The translations under genes were made by a program, and so were the position numbers. Source: Paenibacillus silagei (lineage in GTDB: Bacteria; Bacillota; Bacilli; Paenibacillales; Paenibacillaceae). From it: a DNA stretch of 64,000 nucleotides. The notes under the pieces are model-generated. The model saw nothing but the letters and a program-made list of their open reading frames with translations. It did not search any database and was not told the origin of the DNA. Of this stretch, positions 34,610 through 43,744 are shown in pieces (position 1 is the first letter of the stretch; each line of letters opens with the position of its first letter). The stretch lies in NCBI RefSeq assembly GCF_017874735.1, contig NZ_JAGGLV010000019.1, forward strand, positions 85,740 to 149,739. Reading direction: 5' to 3'.

Positions 34610-35517
34610 AGCTCCCCTCCCCCAACCACCTGCAGGAAGAATTCCTCCAGAGATTGCCTGTGCTCCTCCACCCTGTAGATTGCGTGCCCCTCCTCGACCA
34701 GCTCTTTGACCAGCAGCGATACTCTCGCATCACTCATCCGGGGCAGGACCAGCCGGCCCTCCTGCAGCTCGCCGCCGCAGCCGCGCCGCACCGCCGTCAT
34801 CAGCGCAGTCTCCGGCTCGGATAACGCCAGACGCAGATGGCCGGCCGCCTGCTGCTGGAGATGTGCAATGGTATCCTGATAGACCATCTGCCCCTCGCGG
34901 ATAATGCCGACCGTACCGGCCATTTGCTCAATCTCGCTCAGCAGATGGCTGGATACCAGAACCGTAATGCCCTGCTCTCCAGGCAGCCGCTTAATCAGGG
35001 AGCGGATCTCCTGTATGCCTGACGGGTCCAGTCCGTTGGTCGGCTCATCGAGAATCAGCAGCTCCGGGCTGCCCAGCAGGGCTGCCGCAATCCCCAGCCG
35101 CTGCTTCATGCCCAGCGAGAAGCCCTTGACTGGCCGCGTCTCCTCCCCGGTAAGCGATACGATCTCCAGCACCTCGGCAATACGCACCTTGGGCACACCC
35201 AGAATGCGGCGGATCGCCTCCAGGTTGTCCCATGCACTCAGATGCCCGTAGTAGGACGGCGATTCCACCAGCGAGCCTACCTTGCGCAGAATCTGCATCC
35301 GGTTCGCACGCAGCTCCTTGCCGAAGATTTCAATGCTGCCGGAGGTCGGCTTGATCAGGCCGAGCAGCATGCGGATGGTTGTTGTTTTGCCGGCACCGTT
35401 CGGTCCGAGGAAGCCGTAGATTTCCCCTTTTGTAATATTGAGATTCAGGTTCTTCACAGCCGCACGGCCGCGGTATTCTTTAAGCAGATTTTTTGTCTCT
35501 ATCACTGTATCCTTCAT
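34606..35517 (-). CDS. ABC transporter ATPase (LanF/BcrA-like)
   Basis: 303 residues from ATG 35517 (GAGGTGAAG site). Walker A GPNGAGKTTT, Q-loop region VGSLVESPSYYGHL, signature SLGMKQRLGIAAAL, Walker B LLILDEPTNGLDP and the H-loop SSHLLSE. The VESPSYYGHLSAWDNLEA segment is typical of lantibiotic-immunity/bacitracin-type ATPases. Translationally coupled to two permease genes; a HK/RR pair is encoded just upstream in the same direction. Confidence 0.92.
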   Translation of the reverse strand: MKDTVIETKNLLKEYRGRAAVKNLNLNITKGEIYGFLGPNGAGKTTTIRMLLGLIKPTSGSIEIFGKELRANRMQILRKVGSLVESPSYYGHLSAWDNLEAIRRILGVPKVRIAEVLEIVSLTGEETRPVKGFSLGMKQRLGIAAALLGSPELLILDEPTNGLDPSGIQEIRSLIKRLPGEQGITVLVSSHLLSEIEQMAGTVGIIREGQMVYQDTIAHLQQQAAGHLRLALSEPETALMTAVRRGCGGELQEGRLVLPRMSDARVSLLVKELVEEGHAIYRVEEHRQSLEEFFLQVVGGGEL

Positions 35518-35575
35518 TCTCTTCACCTCGGTAACAGCATAACGCCCCAAGGTTAAAAGCACGGAAGCAGCAAGT

Positions 35576-37015
35576 TTAAATTTTGTTTAAATTGTTCGGG
35601 GCATCCCGCTTCCAGATCACAACCTCGGTCCCCTTCGCCGTGCTCTCCATGCTCCATTCCAGGTCCATCCGTTTCAGCAGCAGATCGACAATCGACAGGC
35701 CCAGGCCGGCTCCTGCGGAGTCCGTGCTCTGCGCAAGGCCGCCGCCGTGATCGGAGATGATAATCACCCGGTTGCCCTCACGGATCTCCGTAAGTATTCC
35801 AACATATAATCCGCTGCGCGCATGACGCAGAATGTTCTGGAACAGATTATCCAGCACTCTGCGGAACCAGCTGTCATCGATCTCCCAGTACAGCGGCGCT
35901 CCCTCCAGATCAATCTCGATCTGGTATCCCTCCTTCTCCCACACCGGATACCAGGCGGCGGCGCTCTCCCGCACCAGTCTCAGCACATCCCGGCGTTCCG
36001 GGTGCAGCGCAATGCGTCCGCTGTTCAGCAGATTGTAGGACAGCAGGTTCTCAATTAGGATGCCAAGGCTCTCAATCCGCTGATCCATCAGCTCAAGGGA
36101 GGACTGGCCATGCGGTGACAACGGCTCCTTGCCCAGTACATGGAGGTGGCTGCGAATGACGGTCAGCGGAGTCCGCAGATCATGCGACAGATCGGCCACC
36201 AGCCGCTTGCGCAGCGCCTCTTCTTCCGCCTCTCGGGCACGGCCTGCCTTAAGCTCCGTCACCATGGTATTGAATGCTTCCTCCAGACGCCCGATCTCAT
36301 CCGGCTTCCCCGGCGGAACAATCTGCGGCAAGCCCTCCTGCCCGGTGAACACCATAGCGGTCTGCAGCCGCAGCAGTCTTCTGCGGATCATGATGAAGAA
36401 GAACCAGGAGCTGGTGATGAACAGCAGGAAGAACACCAGCATGGCAATCGTATACCATTTATCCAGTCCTGCCGCGTATTTGGTCTCCGTAATATCCTCA
36501 GGAATCTGCATGACCATGAAGCCCTCTGCGGCCTCTGCCCGGTCTCCTATAAAAGCGACAATCGCCAGCGGCTTCAGCGCCGCACTGTCCTTCATGAAGG
36601 ATACCGCTTCAGCGGCGCTCCACTGGGCGGGAACAGCCGGAGCCTCTCCCGTCAAGAGCAGCGGCGGTCCTGAAGGCTCTGTCACCAGCTGTGTTATGCC
36701 CGCAGGATCGACCCAGAATATTCTCGACAGCGGATAGGCTTCGCCTAAGGCCGACAGCCGCTTGGTAATATCCGCCGGGGGTTCACCAAGAAGCTTGCGC
36801 GCTTCCTCATGCCACAGAATCTCCAGCTTATCTATACTGGAATACTGTTCATACTCCTTGGGTGGACTTGTATGAGTAGCCCCCGCGAAGATGCTGTATA
36901 CGGCAATCGTCAGCGGAATAACAACTGGCACGAACAGCAGTGCAGCTACAATAATCAGCAGATAACGAAAAAGCAGCGAACGGTGCAGCAGCTGGAAACG
37001 CCCTGCCCCCTTCAC
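35576..37015 (-). CDS. Two-component sensor histidine kinase
   Basis: 479 residues. TM1 about 14-36, extracellular sensor to about 185, TM2 about 188-210, HAMP-like linker, phospho-acceptor box LVADLSHDLRTPLTVIRSHL (His about 273), then HATPase with N-box and ISDHGGGLAQSTDSAGAGLGLSIV. It starts at GTG 37015, overlapping the regulator stop codon by 4 nt, so the two are translationally coupled. Next to a LanFEG-type exporter, it probably senses a cell-envelope-active peptide. Confidence 0.93.
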   Translation of the reverse strand: MKGAGRFQLLHRSLLFRYLLIIVAALLFVPVVIPLTIAVYSIFAGATHTSPPKEYEQYSSIDKLEILWHEEARKLLGEPPADITKRLSALGEAYPLSRIFWVDPAGITQLVTEPSGPPLLLTGEAPAVPAQWSAAEAVSFMKDSAALKPLAIVAFIGDRAEAAEGFMVMQIPEDITETKYAAGLDKWYTIAMLVFFLLFITSSWFFFIMIRRRLLRLQTAMVFTGQEGLPQIVPPGKPDEIGRLEEAFNTMVTELKAGRAREAEEEALRKRLVADLSHDLRTPLTVIRSHLHVLGKEPLSPHGQSSLELMDQRIESLGILIENLLSYNLLNSGRIALHPERRDVLRLVRESAAAWYPVWEKEGYQIEIDLEGAPLYWEIDDSWFRRVLDNLFQNILRHARSGLYVGILTEIREGNRVIIISDHGGGLAQSTDSAGAGLGLSIVDLLLKRMDLEWSMESTAKGTEVVIWKRDAPNNLNKI

Positions 37016-37686
37016 CCTCTCACCCGGTAGCCGATCCCCCGGACCGTCTCAATAATCTCCGGCGCGGCCGGATCAAGCTCCAGCTTCTCGCGCAGATAAC
37101 GGATATGTACCATCAGCGTCTTGTCGCCTTCGATATAGCTCTCCCCCCAGACCGCCTCATAGATCTGCTCCTTGGTCAGAATCTGGCCCAGATGCCGCAG
37201 CAGATAAGAGAAGATCTGAAACTGCTTACCGGTAAGCATAATCTCCCGTCCGGTCGCAGCTTCCGTGACCACACTGCTCCCCGGTATGACAACCAGATGC
37301 TTAAGGGTCAACTGAGCGGGCGCGGCAGCGCCGCTTCTTCTCAGCAGAACCTCGATTCTCGCCGCCAGCTCATCGGGATGAAACGGCTTGGTCAGATAAT
37401 CATCCGCGAAGTCCAGCCCCTGAAGCTTATCGTCAATGGAGGTGCGCGCCGAGAGCATCAGAACCGGCAGCTCCGGATAAGCCCGCTTCAGCCGCTGGCC
37501 GACGGTGAAGCCGTCCAGCCCCGGCAGCATCACATCCAGAATCGCAAGCTGGCAGCCCTCTGCAGCTTCAAGCGCCCCGTCTCCGCTCTCCAGCCAGCGC
37601 ACAGCATATTCCCGTTCCCGCAGATCTGCCGCTACGACACTGCCGATCTCCCGGTCGTCTTCTACGTACAATAGGGTTACACTCAC
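37012..37686 (-). CDS. OmpR-family response regulator
   Basis: 224 residues from GTG 37686 (GGAAGGACGG upstream); the extra 80 residues of the longer frame do not look coding. Receiver domain: LLYVEDDREIGS, phospho-acceptor Asp in LAILDVMLPGLDG, and Lys in FADDYLTKPF. The C-terminal winged helix has LTGKQFQIFSYLLRHLGQIL and VHIRYLREKLE. It probably activates the adjacent exporter genes. Confidence 0.93.
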   Translation of the reverse strand: MSVTLLYVEDDREIGSVVAADLREREYAVRWLESGDGALEAAEGCQLAILDVMLPGLDGFTVGQRLKRAYPELPVLMLSARTSIDDKLQGLDFADDYLTKPFHPDELAARIEVLLRRSGAAAPAQLTLKHLVVIPGSSVVTEAATGREIMLTGKQFQIFSYLLRHLGQILTKEQIYEAVWGESYIEGDKTLMVHIRYLREKLELDPAAPEIIETVRGIGYRVRG

Positions 37687-37728
37687 GTTGTTAACCGTCC
37701 TTTCTTCCTTCCAAGTGACATCACAAAT

Positions 37729-37769
37729 CCCCGGATACCGGCAGTCTTGAGGTCTGCCGGTATCCGGGG
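37729..37769. terminator. Terminator of the EAL gene
   Basis: Perfect 16-bp arms CCCCGGATACCGGCAG / CTGCCGGTATCCGGGG with a 9-nt loop, between the EAL stop codon and the response-regulator start. Confidence 0.85.
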
Positions 37770-37786
37770 AGAATGATCCTTGCTGT

Positions 37787-38821
37787 TCAGGCCGTAATTC
37801 CGAACCTTCCCGGAGGCTTCTCCTCCGGCAGCCCGAACAGATAGCCTTGTCCCAAATCCATACCGAGATCACGGCAGACCAGGAATTCCTCACGGCGTTC
37901 AATGCCTTCGGCCAGCAGGCTTGCACCGAATTCTCCGGCCCTGGAGATTATCTCCCTAAGCATCCGTTGCTTCCCCTCATCCCGGTCACAGAAGCTGATC
38001 AGACTACGGTCAACCTTGACATAATCCGGCTGAAGGAGGGACATCAGCTCTAGCGTGGAGTAGCCCGCGCCGACATCATCCAGCGCAACCCGCATCCCCT
38101 GCTGGCGGTATTCGGCGAAGATGGCGCGCAGATGGGCAATATCGCTGATCTGCTCCGTCTCCACTACTTCAAATACATAGTCCTCCGGGTTCTGGTCCAG
38201 CCTCCGGATCGCCTCGAAGGTATGCGTAAGACAATACTTGGGATTATAAATAGAAGAGGGCAGGAAATTAATGAACCGCTTGATGCCCTTAGGCAGCAGC
38301 TTACTGCCGGTCTCGATCGCCGAGATCCGGGCGGCCCGGTCAAGGAAGGAATGAAATCCTGTCCGCCGGGCAATCTCAAACAGCTCATAGGGCTGAAAAT
38401 AACTGCCCTGGGGCAGCGGGCGCAGCAGAAATTCAAAGCCGACAATCTCCTCGCTGAAATTCACAATCGGCTGCATGTGGCTGCAGAAATCATGGCTCAT
38501 AATGATGGACACCAGATTCTCGTTAGCGAAGCGGACCTTCAGCTGATCGAAGGTCAGCCACCGTTCCGGGGCTGCAGGGGCACCTTTACTCTTAACGCAC
38601 ACGGATAAGGAGTCCGCTATGTCCTTAGCCGCCACCAGCATTTCTATAAGCTTCAACAGCTCTTCCTTACGATGATATGGAATGATACAGGTCTTGCTTG
38701 TCTCAAATACTTCATAACCGGCATTCCGGATGGCAGCAGCCAGCGGATCAGAGCAGGGGCGGAGCTTCAGCTCCCCTTGATCCTCTATCGGGTCGATGTC
38801 AGCACAATCAACACAGTTCAT
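37787..38821 (-). CDS. EAL-domain cyclic-di-GMP phosphodiesterase
   Basis: 344 residues from ATG 38821 (GGAGGGG site). Catalytic residues of EAL enzymes are present: Glu in GFEFLLRP (EFL replaces EAL), Asn in INFLPSS, Glu in VVETEQ, the pair in ALDDVGAGYS, Lys in YVKVDRSL, Glu in LAEGIE and Gln in LGQGYLFG, so activity is likely. The first ~100 residues form an undefined domain starting MNCVDCAD with a CxxC and two more Cys, perhaps a redox or metal sensor. No GGDEF domain. Monocistronic, flanked by hairpins. Confidence 0.9.
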   Translation of the reverse strand: MNCVDCADIDPIEDQGELKLRPCSDPLAAAIRNAGYEVFETSKTCIIPYHRKEELLKLIEMLVAAKDIADSLSVCVKSKGAPAAPERWLTFDQLKVRFANENLVSIIMSHDFCSHMQPIVNFSEEIVGFEFLLRPLPQGSYFQPYELFEIARRTGFHSFLDRAARISAIETGSKLLPKGIKRFINFLPSSIYNPKYCLTHTFEAIRRLDQNPEDYVFEVVETEQISDIAHLRAIFAEYRQQGMRVALDDVGAGYSTLELMSLLQPDYVKVDRSLISFCDRDEGKQRMLREIISRAGEFGASLLAEGIERREEFLVCRDLGMDLGQGYLFGLPEEKPPGRFGITA

Positions 38822-38905
38822 GGCAATCCCCTCCGCCTCATGATGTCGATAACCTGAGGTCATTATAGCATGATTCCTCCGGCACAATCCGAAAAGCAGC
38901 AGCAG

Positions 38906-38945
38906 AAAGGGCCCCCTATGAACCATGGAGGTTCCTAAGAGGCCC
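38906..38945 (-). terminator. Possible terminator of the oxidase-like gene
   Basis: Interrupted hairpin: GGGCC...GAACC / GGTTC...GGCCC between the EAL gene start and the next stop codon. Weak T-run. Confidence 0.45.
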
Positions 38946-39029
38946 GGATTGCCGGACTATATAGTACTTAGGCTTAGGCGGAACTTATCCGTTACCGGCC
39001 ACTGCCATCCTTTTACCGGAGACAACCGC

Positions 39030-39449
39030 TTAAGACTGCCATACCCCGTGCTCACCGTTCTTGCCCGTATATTCAATCCGCGAAGGGGACAGCTCAAGAA
39101 TGACATAATCGGGATCATCCGGTCCCTTGAACCATTTCTCCAGGGATTCATTCCATACCTTAGAGCGCAAGCTATCATCCTTCGTCACAGCAACTGTAGC
39201 TTCAATCTCCAGTACATCCTTGCCGCCGCCCTGTTCATAGCCAAGCAAGAGACTAGCATTCGGATTATCCTGAAGCTCTTCTACCTTATGAGTCTTGCGG
39301 TTAGTTGCCAGATAGATGGACAGTCCGTCATGAAATATCGCCATGTAACGCACCTTAGGCTTGTTACCAGCCTCAATCGTGCCGAAGGAACCGAACCTGT
39401 TGTCGTCCAGCACCTGTATGATTGTTTTCTCCAGCTCTTTGTTATCCAT
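39030..39449 (-). CDS. Pyridoxamine 5'-phosphate oxidase-family (flavin-binding) protein
   Basis: 139 residues from ATG 39449 (GGGAG site; the longer frame lacks one). Split-barrel fold: DNRFGSFGTIEAGNKPKVRYM, IYLATNRKTHKVEELQDNPNASLL and VWNESLEKWFKGPDDPDYVIL match the general-stress branch of the family. It probably binds FMN or F420-like flavin; substrate unknown. A true PdxH role is unlikely given the small size. Confidence 0.85.
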   Translation of the reverse strand: MDNKELEKTIIQVLDDNRFGSFGTIEAGNKPKVRYMAIFHDGLSIYLATNRKTHKVEELQDNPNASLLLGYEQGGGKDVLEIEATVAVTKDDSLRSKVWNESLEKWFKGPDDPDYVILELSPSRIEYTGKNGEHGVWQS

Positions 39450-39608
39450 TGACGTCACAGCTCCCTTCAAATTCATGTGAATATAAGTTTATATATTCAC
39501 GTCCACGGTTTGGATTTATGATTAACCTGTGCCTAATATAGTGTACCCTTCCCGTTCATTCTGAATCCCGCCATCTGTTCATAAATTGATTCATAAGGAG
39601 TCTTATTC

Positions 39609-40787
39609 TTGAAAAAACTAATCTGGATCGGCTGTCTCTCCTATTTCGTAATCGGCCTCGCTCATGTCGTCCTGGGCTCCATTCTTCCGGTGCTGCTCCA
39701 GCATTATGACCGCAGCTACAGTGCAGGGGGCGAGCTGATCTTCAGCCAGTTCGCGGGCTTCCTGGCCGGCGTACTGGTCTCGCCGCTGCTGAACCGGCGG
39801 TTCGGCAAGCGCGGCGGCATTCTGATTGCCACCGGCCTGCTGCTCTGTGCCGAGATTGCCTACGCCTTCCTCCCGCCCTGGGGCTGGATGTACGTAATTG
39901 CCGTAGCCGCAGGGTTCGGCTTCGGGATGATCGAAGCCGTCATCGGCACGATTATTATAGCCGCAGTCACCGAAGGAACAGCGGTTGCCATGAGCCGGCT
40001 GGAAGTGCTGTTCGGTGTCGGGGCGCTGCTCATGCCGCTGGCGGCCAGTCCGCTGATTGCCGCCGGGCAGTGGAGGCTGGCCTTCCTGATCGTTGCCGCC
40101 TTCTCCCTCCTCTCGCTGCTCTTCTGGGCGAAGAGCAGATTCGGCCCGCTGGACAGCGCGCTGAATGAGCGGCCTGCCCGCCCTGACCGCGCTGCGGCAG
40201 CGGGAACTACGAGACGGTTGTCCTTGCCCTACAAGGGCAAGCAATGGGTGGTGCTTGGCTTGTTCATTCTGTTCTTCTTTCTCTATGTAGGCACTGAGAT
40301 GAGCCTGGTGAATTTCATGCCGGCGATCTTCATTGCGAAGCTGGGCATGAGCGAGGCCGCGGCTGCGCTCACGGTGACCTTCTTCTGGCTTGCCATGTCG
40401 GCAGGCAGACTGTTCGCCGGTGTCATCGCCGAGAAGATCTCCTACCGCATCTATGTGCTCGTCAGCTGCTTTGCCGCTTTGCTGCTGCTTATTATTTTCC
40501 CGTTCGCCGGTCACCGGCTTGCCGCCTTTGCCATCATCCTGCTGCTTGGCCTGTTCATGTCCGGCATCTTCTCCATCGCGCTGGTCTTCTCCAGCAAGCT
40601 GCTGCCCGGCGCGGAAGAATCCACGCCGAGCATTATGATCGCCTCCGGCGGAATCGGCGGCGCGGTGCTGCCGCTGCTGACGGGCTGGTCCATGGATCAT
40701 CTGCAGATCGCCCAGACCTCGGGACTTTTGGCCGCTTTTGCCGCGCTGTTATTCGTGCTGAGCGTAACCGCCTGGAGAATCGGGTAA
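39609..40787 (+). CDS. MFS transporter
   Basis: 392 residues, twelve membrane helices, TTG start with AAGGAG. The N-terminal half contains the MFS loop 2-3 motif LNRRFGKRGGILIATG; the second half starts after a basic loop (about 195-205). Overall pattern is that of small-molecule or sugar MFS carriers without a substrate-diagnostic motif. The CorA-like gene follows after 48 nt. Confidence 0.85.
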   Translation: MKKLIWIGCLSYFVIGLAHVVLGSILPVLLQHYDRSYSAGGELIFSQFAGFLAGVLVSPLLNRRFGKRGGILIATGLLLCAEIAYAFLPPWGWMYVIAVAAGFGFGMIEAVIGTIIIAAVTEGTAVAMSRLEVLFGVGALLMPLAASPLIAAGQWRLAFLIVAAFSLLSLLFWAKSRFGPLDSALNERPARPDRAAAAGTTRRLSLPYKGKQWVVLGLFILFFFLYVGTEMSLVNFMPAIFIAKLGMSEAAAALTVTFFWLAMSAGRLFAGVIAEKISYRIYVLVSCFAALLLLIIFPFAGHRLAAFAIILLLGLFMSGIFSIALVFSSKLLPGAEESTPSIMIASGGIGGAVLPLLTGWSMDHLQIAQTSGLLAAFAALLFVLSVTAWRIG

Positions 40788-40835
40788 TTGTATACAACAA
40801 GGTCCATATTCTGTGAATAAGGATGGAACCCACAC

Positions 40836-42287
40836 ATGGCTGAACTGCATTCTGAACCCACTCTGCATACCGCCTTGCTGCAATTCATTTTCCCCTTCTC
40901 CATCAAGGCCGAGGTCGATGAAGAGCTGATTGAGAGTTTACAGAAGGATGGATTCACGCGTTTTTTCCTTGAGAACAAGGAACTGGAGCATGCCTATTAC
41001 GGAGAGAACCACTGTGTATCCCATGAGAAAATGGAGCGCAGCTATCTTCCGTTTGCCGCCCATGTCTTGTTTCCGCGTGAGAAGGACAGGGATTCCTTCC
41101 GCCGCTTTTCCCGGGTGAGTGATCTGCTGTGCGGGCTGCAAATGCCCTTTCAGACGGTTCCCTTCCGCGTGCTGTCGACCGATGTGTTCCTCTGCCCGTT
41201 CGAGCTGGGCTTCCTGACGGTAAGAGTAGCTATTGAGGAAGAGAATCTCCCCTTCAGCATGGTGCTCGAATTCGCCGACCGGTTCCGCAACCTGGAGGAT
41301 GTAAGCGTTCAGGATGAGCATACCTTCATCCATTGTCATAAGAAGTCTTTTGCCCGGGTGGAGGACTTCGTGTTCAGGCATCTGGCAGCCGGTCTGGAGC
41401 CGTATCTCGATCCTGCGGAGACGAATGGCAATTATTTCGAGACCCTGCCCTTCTTCGTCGATGAACGGATGCTGGTGCAGGCCTTCTACGGCGTTAATCT
41501 CCCTGAGGACGAGGAAGAGATCAGTGTCGAAATGCTCTACCGTGCCTCTCAGGTGGATGGTCTGACCATCGACGGCAGCCCCTACATGAGTGCAAGTGAT
41601 CCGGATTATATCAAGCAGTACACCCGGGAGCATTGCTATAGCCGCTGGGGGCCGGACACCTACTATATGACCAATGAGCAGACCTTCTGCTGCGTGAGCC
41701 GGGCGAAGCCGGAGATTGCCGCAGGCCTGATCAGCCAGATGTACGGCGAATATTATTACGGAATGCTGCTGAGTATTTTTCATAAAATCGTGCTACTGAA
41801 GCTCGCCAACCTCCACTCCCGGCTGCGCATCAACCACGATAACGACGAGATCGAGAATCTGATCTTCCTGATCAACAAATTCTCGGCCAAATTCTACTTC
41901 CTGGAGCTGATTTCACAGTCGCAGGGGCGGGAGATTTTTTTTCAGCTGCGTAAGGTGTATGGCAATGATGCCCTGTTCGATGAGGTGAAAATGACCCTGA
42001 ATGACCTGTTCCAGTATCAGGACAAATTCCAGGCCAAACGGCGGGATACGCTCCTGATGGTGCTCACCGTGTTTACGGTCATCAGCGGAATATACGGGAT
42101 GAATCAGGTCATCGAGGATCTGAAGGGCCAGATCGACTGGAGCAAAATGCTGGAGTACTCCGCGTTCGAGTATCTGGCTCTGTTCCTGACCTTCTCGGGG
42201 ATCACCGTCAGTGTCGGCTTAACGCTGAGAGAGATCTGGAACGGCATCCGCAGCCGCCGCAAGAAGCGGCATTATACGAGGGATTAA
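40836..42287 (+). CDS. CorA-like protein with C-terminal GMN motif
   Basis: 483 residues. A long cytosolic N-terminal region of about 400 residues is followed by two membrane helices near 406-422 (DTLLMVLTVFTVISGIYGMN) and 440-460. The first ends in YGMN, the pore signature of CorA-type Mg2+ channels, and the tail is basic (RSRRKKRH). The N-terminal region lacks recognisable CorA sequence, so this is a divergent member; transported ion unproven. The ATG follows AAGGATGG. Confidence 0.72.
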   Translation: MAELHSEPTLHTALLQFIFPFSIKAEVDEELIESLQKDGFTRFFLENKELEHAYYGENHCVSHEKMERSYLPFAAHVLFPREKDRDSFRRFSRVSDLLCGLQMPFQTVPFRVLSTDVFLCPFELGFLTVRVAIEEENLPFSMVLEFADRFRNLEDVSVQDEHTFIHCHKKSFARVEDFVFRHLAAGLEPYLDPAETNGNYFETLPFFVDERMLVQAFYGVNLPEDEEEISVEMLYRASQVDGLTIDGSPYMSASDPDYIKQYTREHCYSRWGPDTYYMTNEQTFCCVSRAKPEIAAGLISQMYGEYYYGMLLSIFHKIVLLKLANLHSRLRINHDNDEIENLIFLINKFSAKFYFLELISQSQGREIFFQLRKVYGNDALFDEVKMTLNDLFQYQDKFQAKRRDTLLMVLTVFTVISGIYGMNQVIEDLKGQIDWSKMLEYSAFEYLALFLTFSGITVSVGLTLREIWNGIRSRRKKRHYTRD

Positions 42288-42364
42288 GACACAGAGGGTG
42301 GACAATGTCTAAGCTGCCGTCTATAATACACCGTAAGAACATAGCAATACCCGTGAACTTTATA

Positions 42365-42460
42365 GAACCAGGGGTGCTGGAATTGGCCGGCTGAGATTGT
42401 ATCCCACAAGATACTGACCCTTATACCTGATCTGGATAATGCCAGCGTAGGAATCTTCAT
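42365..42460 (+). promoter_or_regulatory. TPP riboswitch (THI element)
   Basis: Conserved pieces in order: GGGGTGCTGG, GGCTGAGA, TGACCCTTATACCTGATCTG and GATAATGCCAGCGTAGGAA. It binds thiamine pyrophosphate and is followed by a terminator at 42516, so TPP probably causes premature termination ahead of the transporter genes. Confidence 0.95.
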
Positions 42461-42515
42461 TCGGCACAGTGCCTTAAGCGGTACTGAAGCTGAATTCCCC
42501 TCACGCAAGTAACTG

Positions 42516-42542
42516 GCGTCCCGATCTTCGGGACGCTTTTTT
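42516..42542 (+). terminator. Riboswitch-controlled terminator
   Basis: GCGTCCCG-atctt-CGGGACGC followed by TTTTTT; the expression platform of the TPP riboswitch. Confidence 0.93.
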
Positions 42543-42619
42543 GATTCTAAGGATGTACAGGAATAGGGTTTCTGTAAGCTCTGAAGACCAGGGGTTGCTG
42601 GAAGGAGAGAGAAAGAGAA

Positions 42620-43693
42620 ATGGGAGTCAAAAAAACAGTAATGCTGCTGCTCAGTTCCATGCTGGTTCTCACGGTCGCGGGATGTGGCGGCGGGAACAAC
42701 AGCGGCAATGCCGGGGCCAGTGCACCTGCTGCCGGGAACAGCACGGCTGCACCTGATGCAACCGCAGCCGCACCCACAGATGCACCTAAGGCGCTGACTC
42801 CGGTCAAGATTGCCCTGGACTGGACGCCGAACACGAATCATACCGGCCTGTATGCAGCCAAGGAGCTGGGCTATTACGCGGAGGAAGGTCTTGACGTACA
42901 GATTGTACAGCCAGGCGCTGCCGGGTCGGATACAATGGTCACTTCCGGCGAAGCCCAGTTCGGCATCAGCGCCCAGGAGGCGCTGACGCTGGCCCGCCTG
43001 CAGGATGTGCCGCTGGTGTCGATTGCTGCAATCATTCAGCATAATACCTCGGGCTTTGCGGCTCCGAAGGACCGCAATATTAAGACGCCGAAGGATTTTG
43101 AAGGCAAAACGTACGGAGGCTGGGGCTCCGCTGCGGAGCAGGCTGCCATGAAAGCCATTATGGACCCCGAAGGCGGGGATGTCTCCAAGGTGAAGCTGGT
43201 GAATATCGGCGAAGCGGACTTTTTCACAGCCGTGAAGCGGGATATTGACTTCGCCTGGATCTTCTATGCCTGGACCGGGGTGGAAGCCGAACTGCGCGGG
43301 GAGCCGCTGGATATGCTCTATCTTAAGGATTACGCTCCGCAGCTGGATTACTACACCCCAGTGCTGACTACCAGCGAGAAGGAGATCGCCGAGCATCCTG
43401 AAGTAGTGAAGGCATTCCTGAAGGCTACGTCCAAGGGGTATCAGTACGCTATCGATAACCCGGAAGAAGCCGCGACGGTACTGTCGGATGCTGTACCTGA
43501 TCTGGACCCCAAGCTGGTGCTGGCCAGCCAGAAATGGCTTAGCCCGAAATACAAGGACGACGCCCCGCGCTGGGGTGAGCAGAAGCTTGAGATCTGGAAG
43601 AATTACGCCGACTGGATGTACGGCCTGAAGCTGCTGGATAAGCCGCTGGATGCGGAGAGTACGTTTACGAATGAATTTTTGCCGGAATCATAA
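42620..43693 (+). CDS. thiY: Thiamine-precursor (HMP) ABC transporter substrate-binding lipoprotein
   Basis: 357 residues. Signal peptide with lipobox LTVAGCGG, an Ala/Thr-rich linker, then an NMT1/THI5-like binding domain starting IALDWTPNTNHTGLYAAKEL with the AQFGISAQEALTLAR and GGWGSAAEQAA ligand loops. Under the TPP riboswitch, the likely ligand is N-formyl-aminopyrimidine or another HMP precursor. ATG preceded by GGAAGGAG. Confidence 0.92.
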   Translation: MGVKKTVMLLLSSMLVLTVAGCGGGNNSGNAGASAPAAGNSTAAPDATAAAPTDAPKALTPVKIALDWTPNTNHTGLYAAKELGYYAEEGLDVQIVQPGAAGSDTMVTSGEAQFGISAQEALTLARLQDVPLVSIAAIIQHNTSGFAAPKDRNIKTPKDFEGKTYGGWGSAAEQAAMKAIMDPEGGDVSKVKLVNIGEADFFTAVKRDIDFAWIFYAWTGVEAELRGEPLDMLYLKDYAPQLDYYTPVLTTSEKEIAEHPEVVKAFLKATSKGYQYAIDNPEEAATVLSDAVPDLDPKLVLASQKWLSPKYKDDAPRWGEQKLEIWKNYADWMYGLKLLDKPLDAESTFTNEFLPES

Positions 43694-43744
43694 TGAACCC
43701 GCATGCCGGGAATCTTATACTTAACTTGAAAGGAATGATTGATC

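Noticed and set aside
37687..37926. 80-residue N-terminal extension of the OmpR-type regulator
   Set aside because: No ribosome site, crosses the EAL terminator hairpin at 37729-37769, and receiver domains start at the GTG 37686 residue.
39618..40700. 360-residue minus-strand frame opposite the MFS gene
   Set aside because: Highly charged, Gln/Arg/Glu-rich antisense translation of a membrane protein; no ribosome site or homology.
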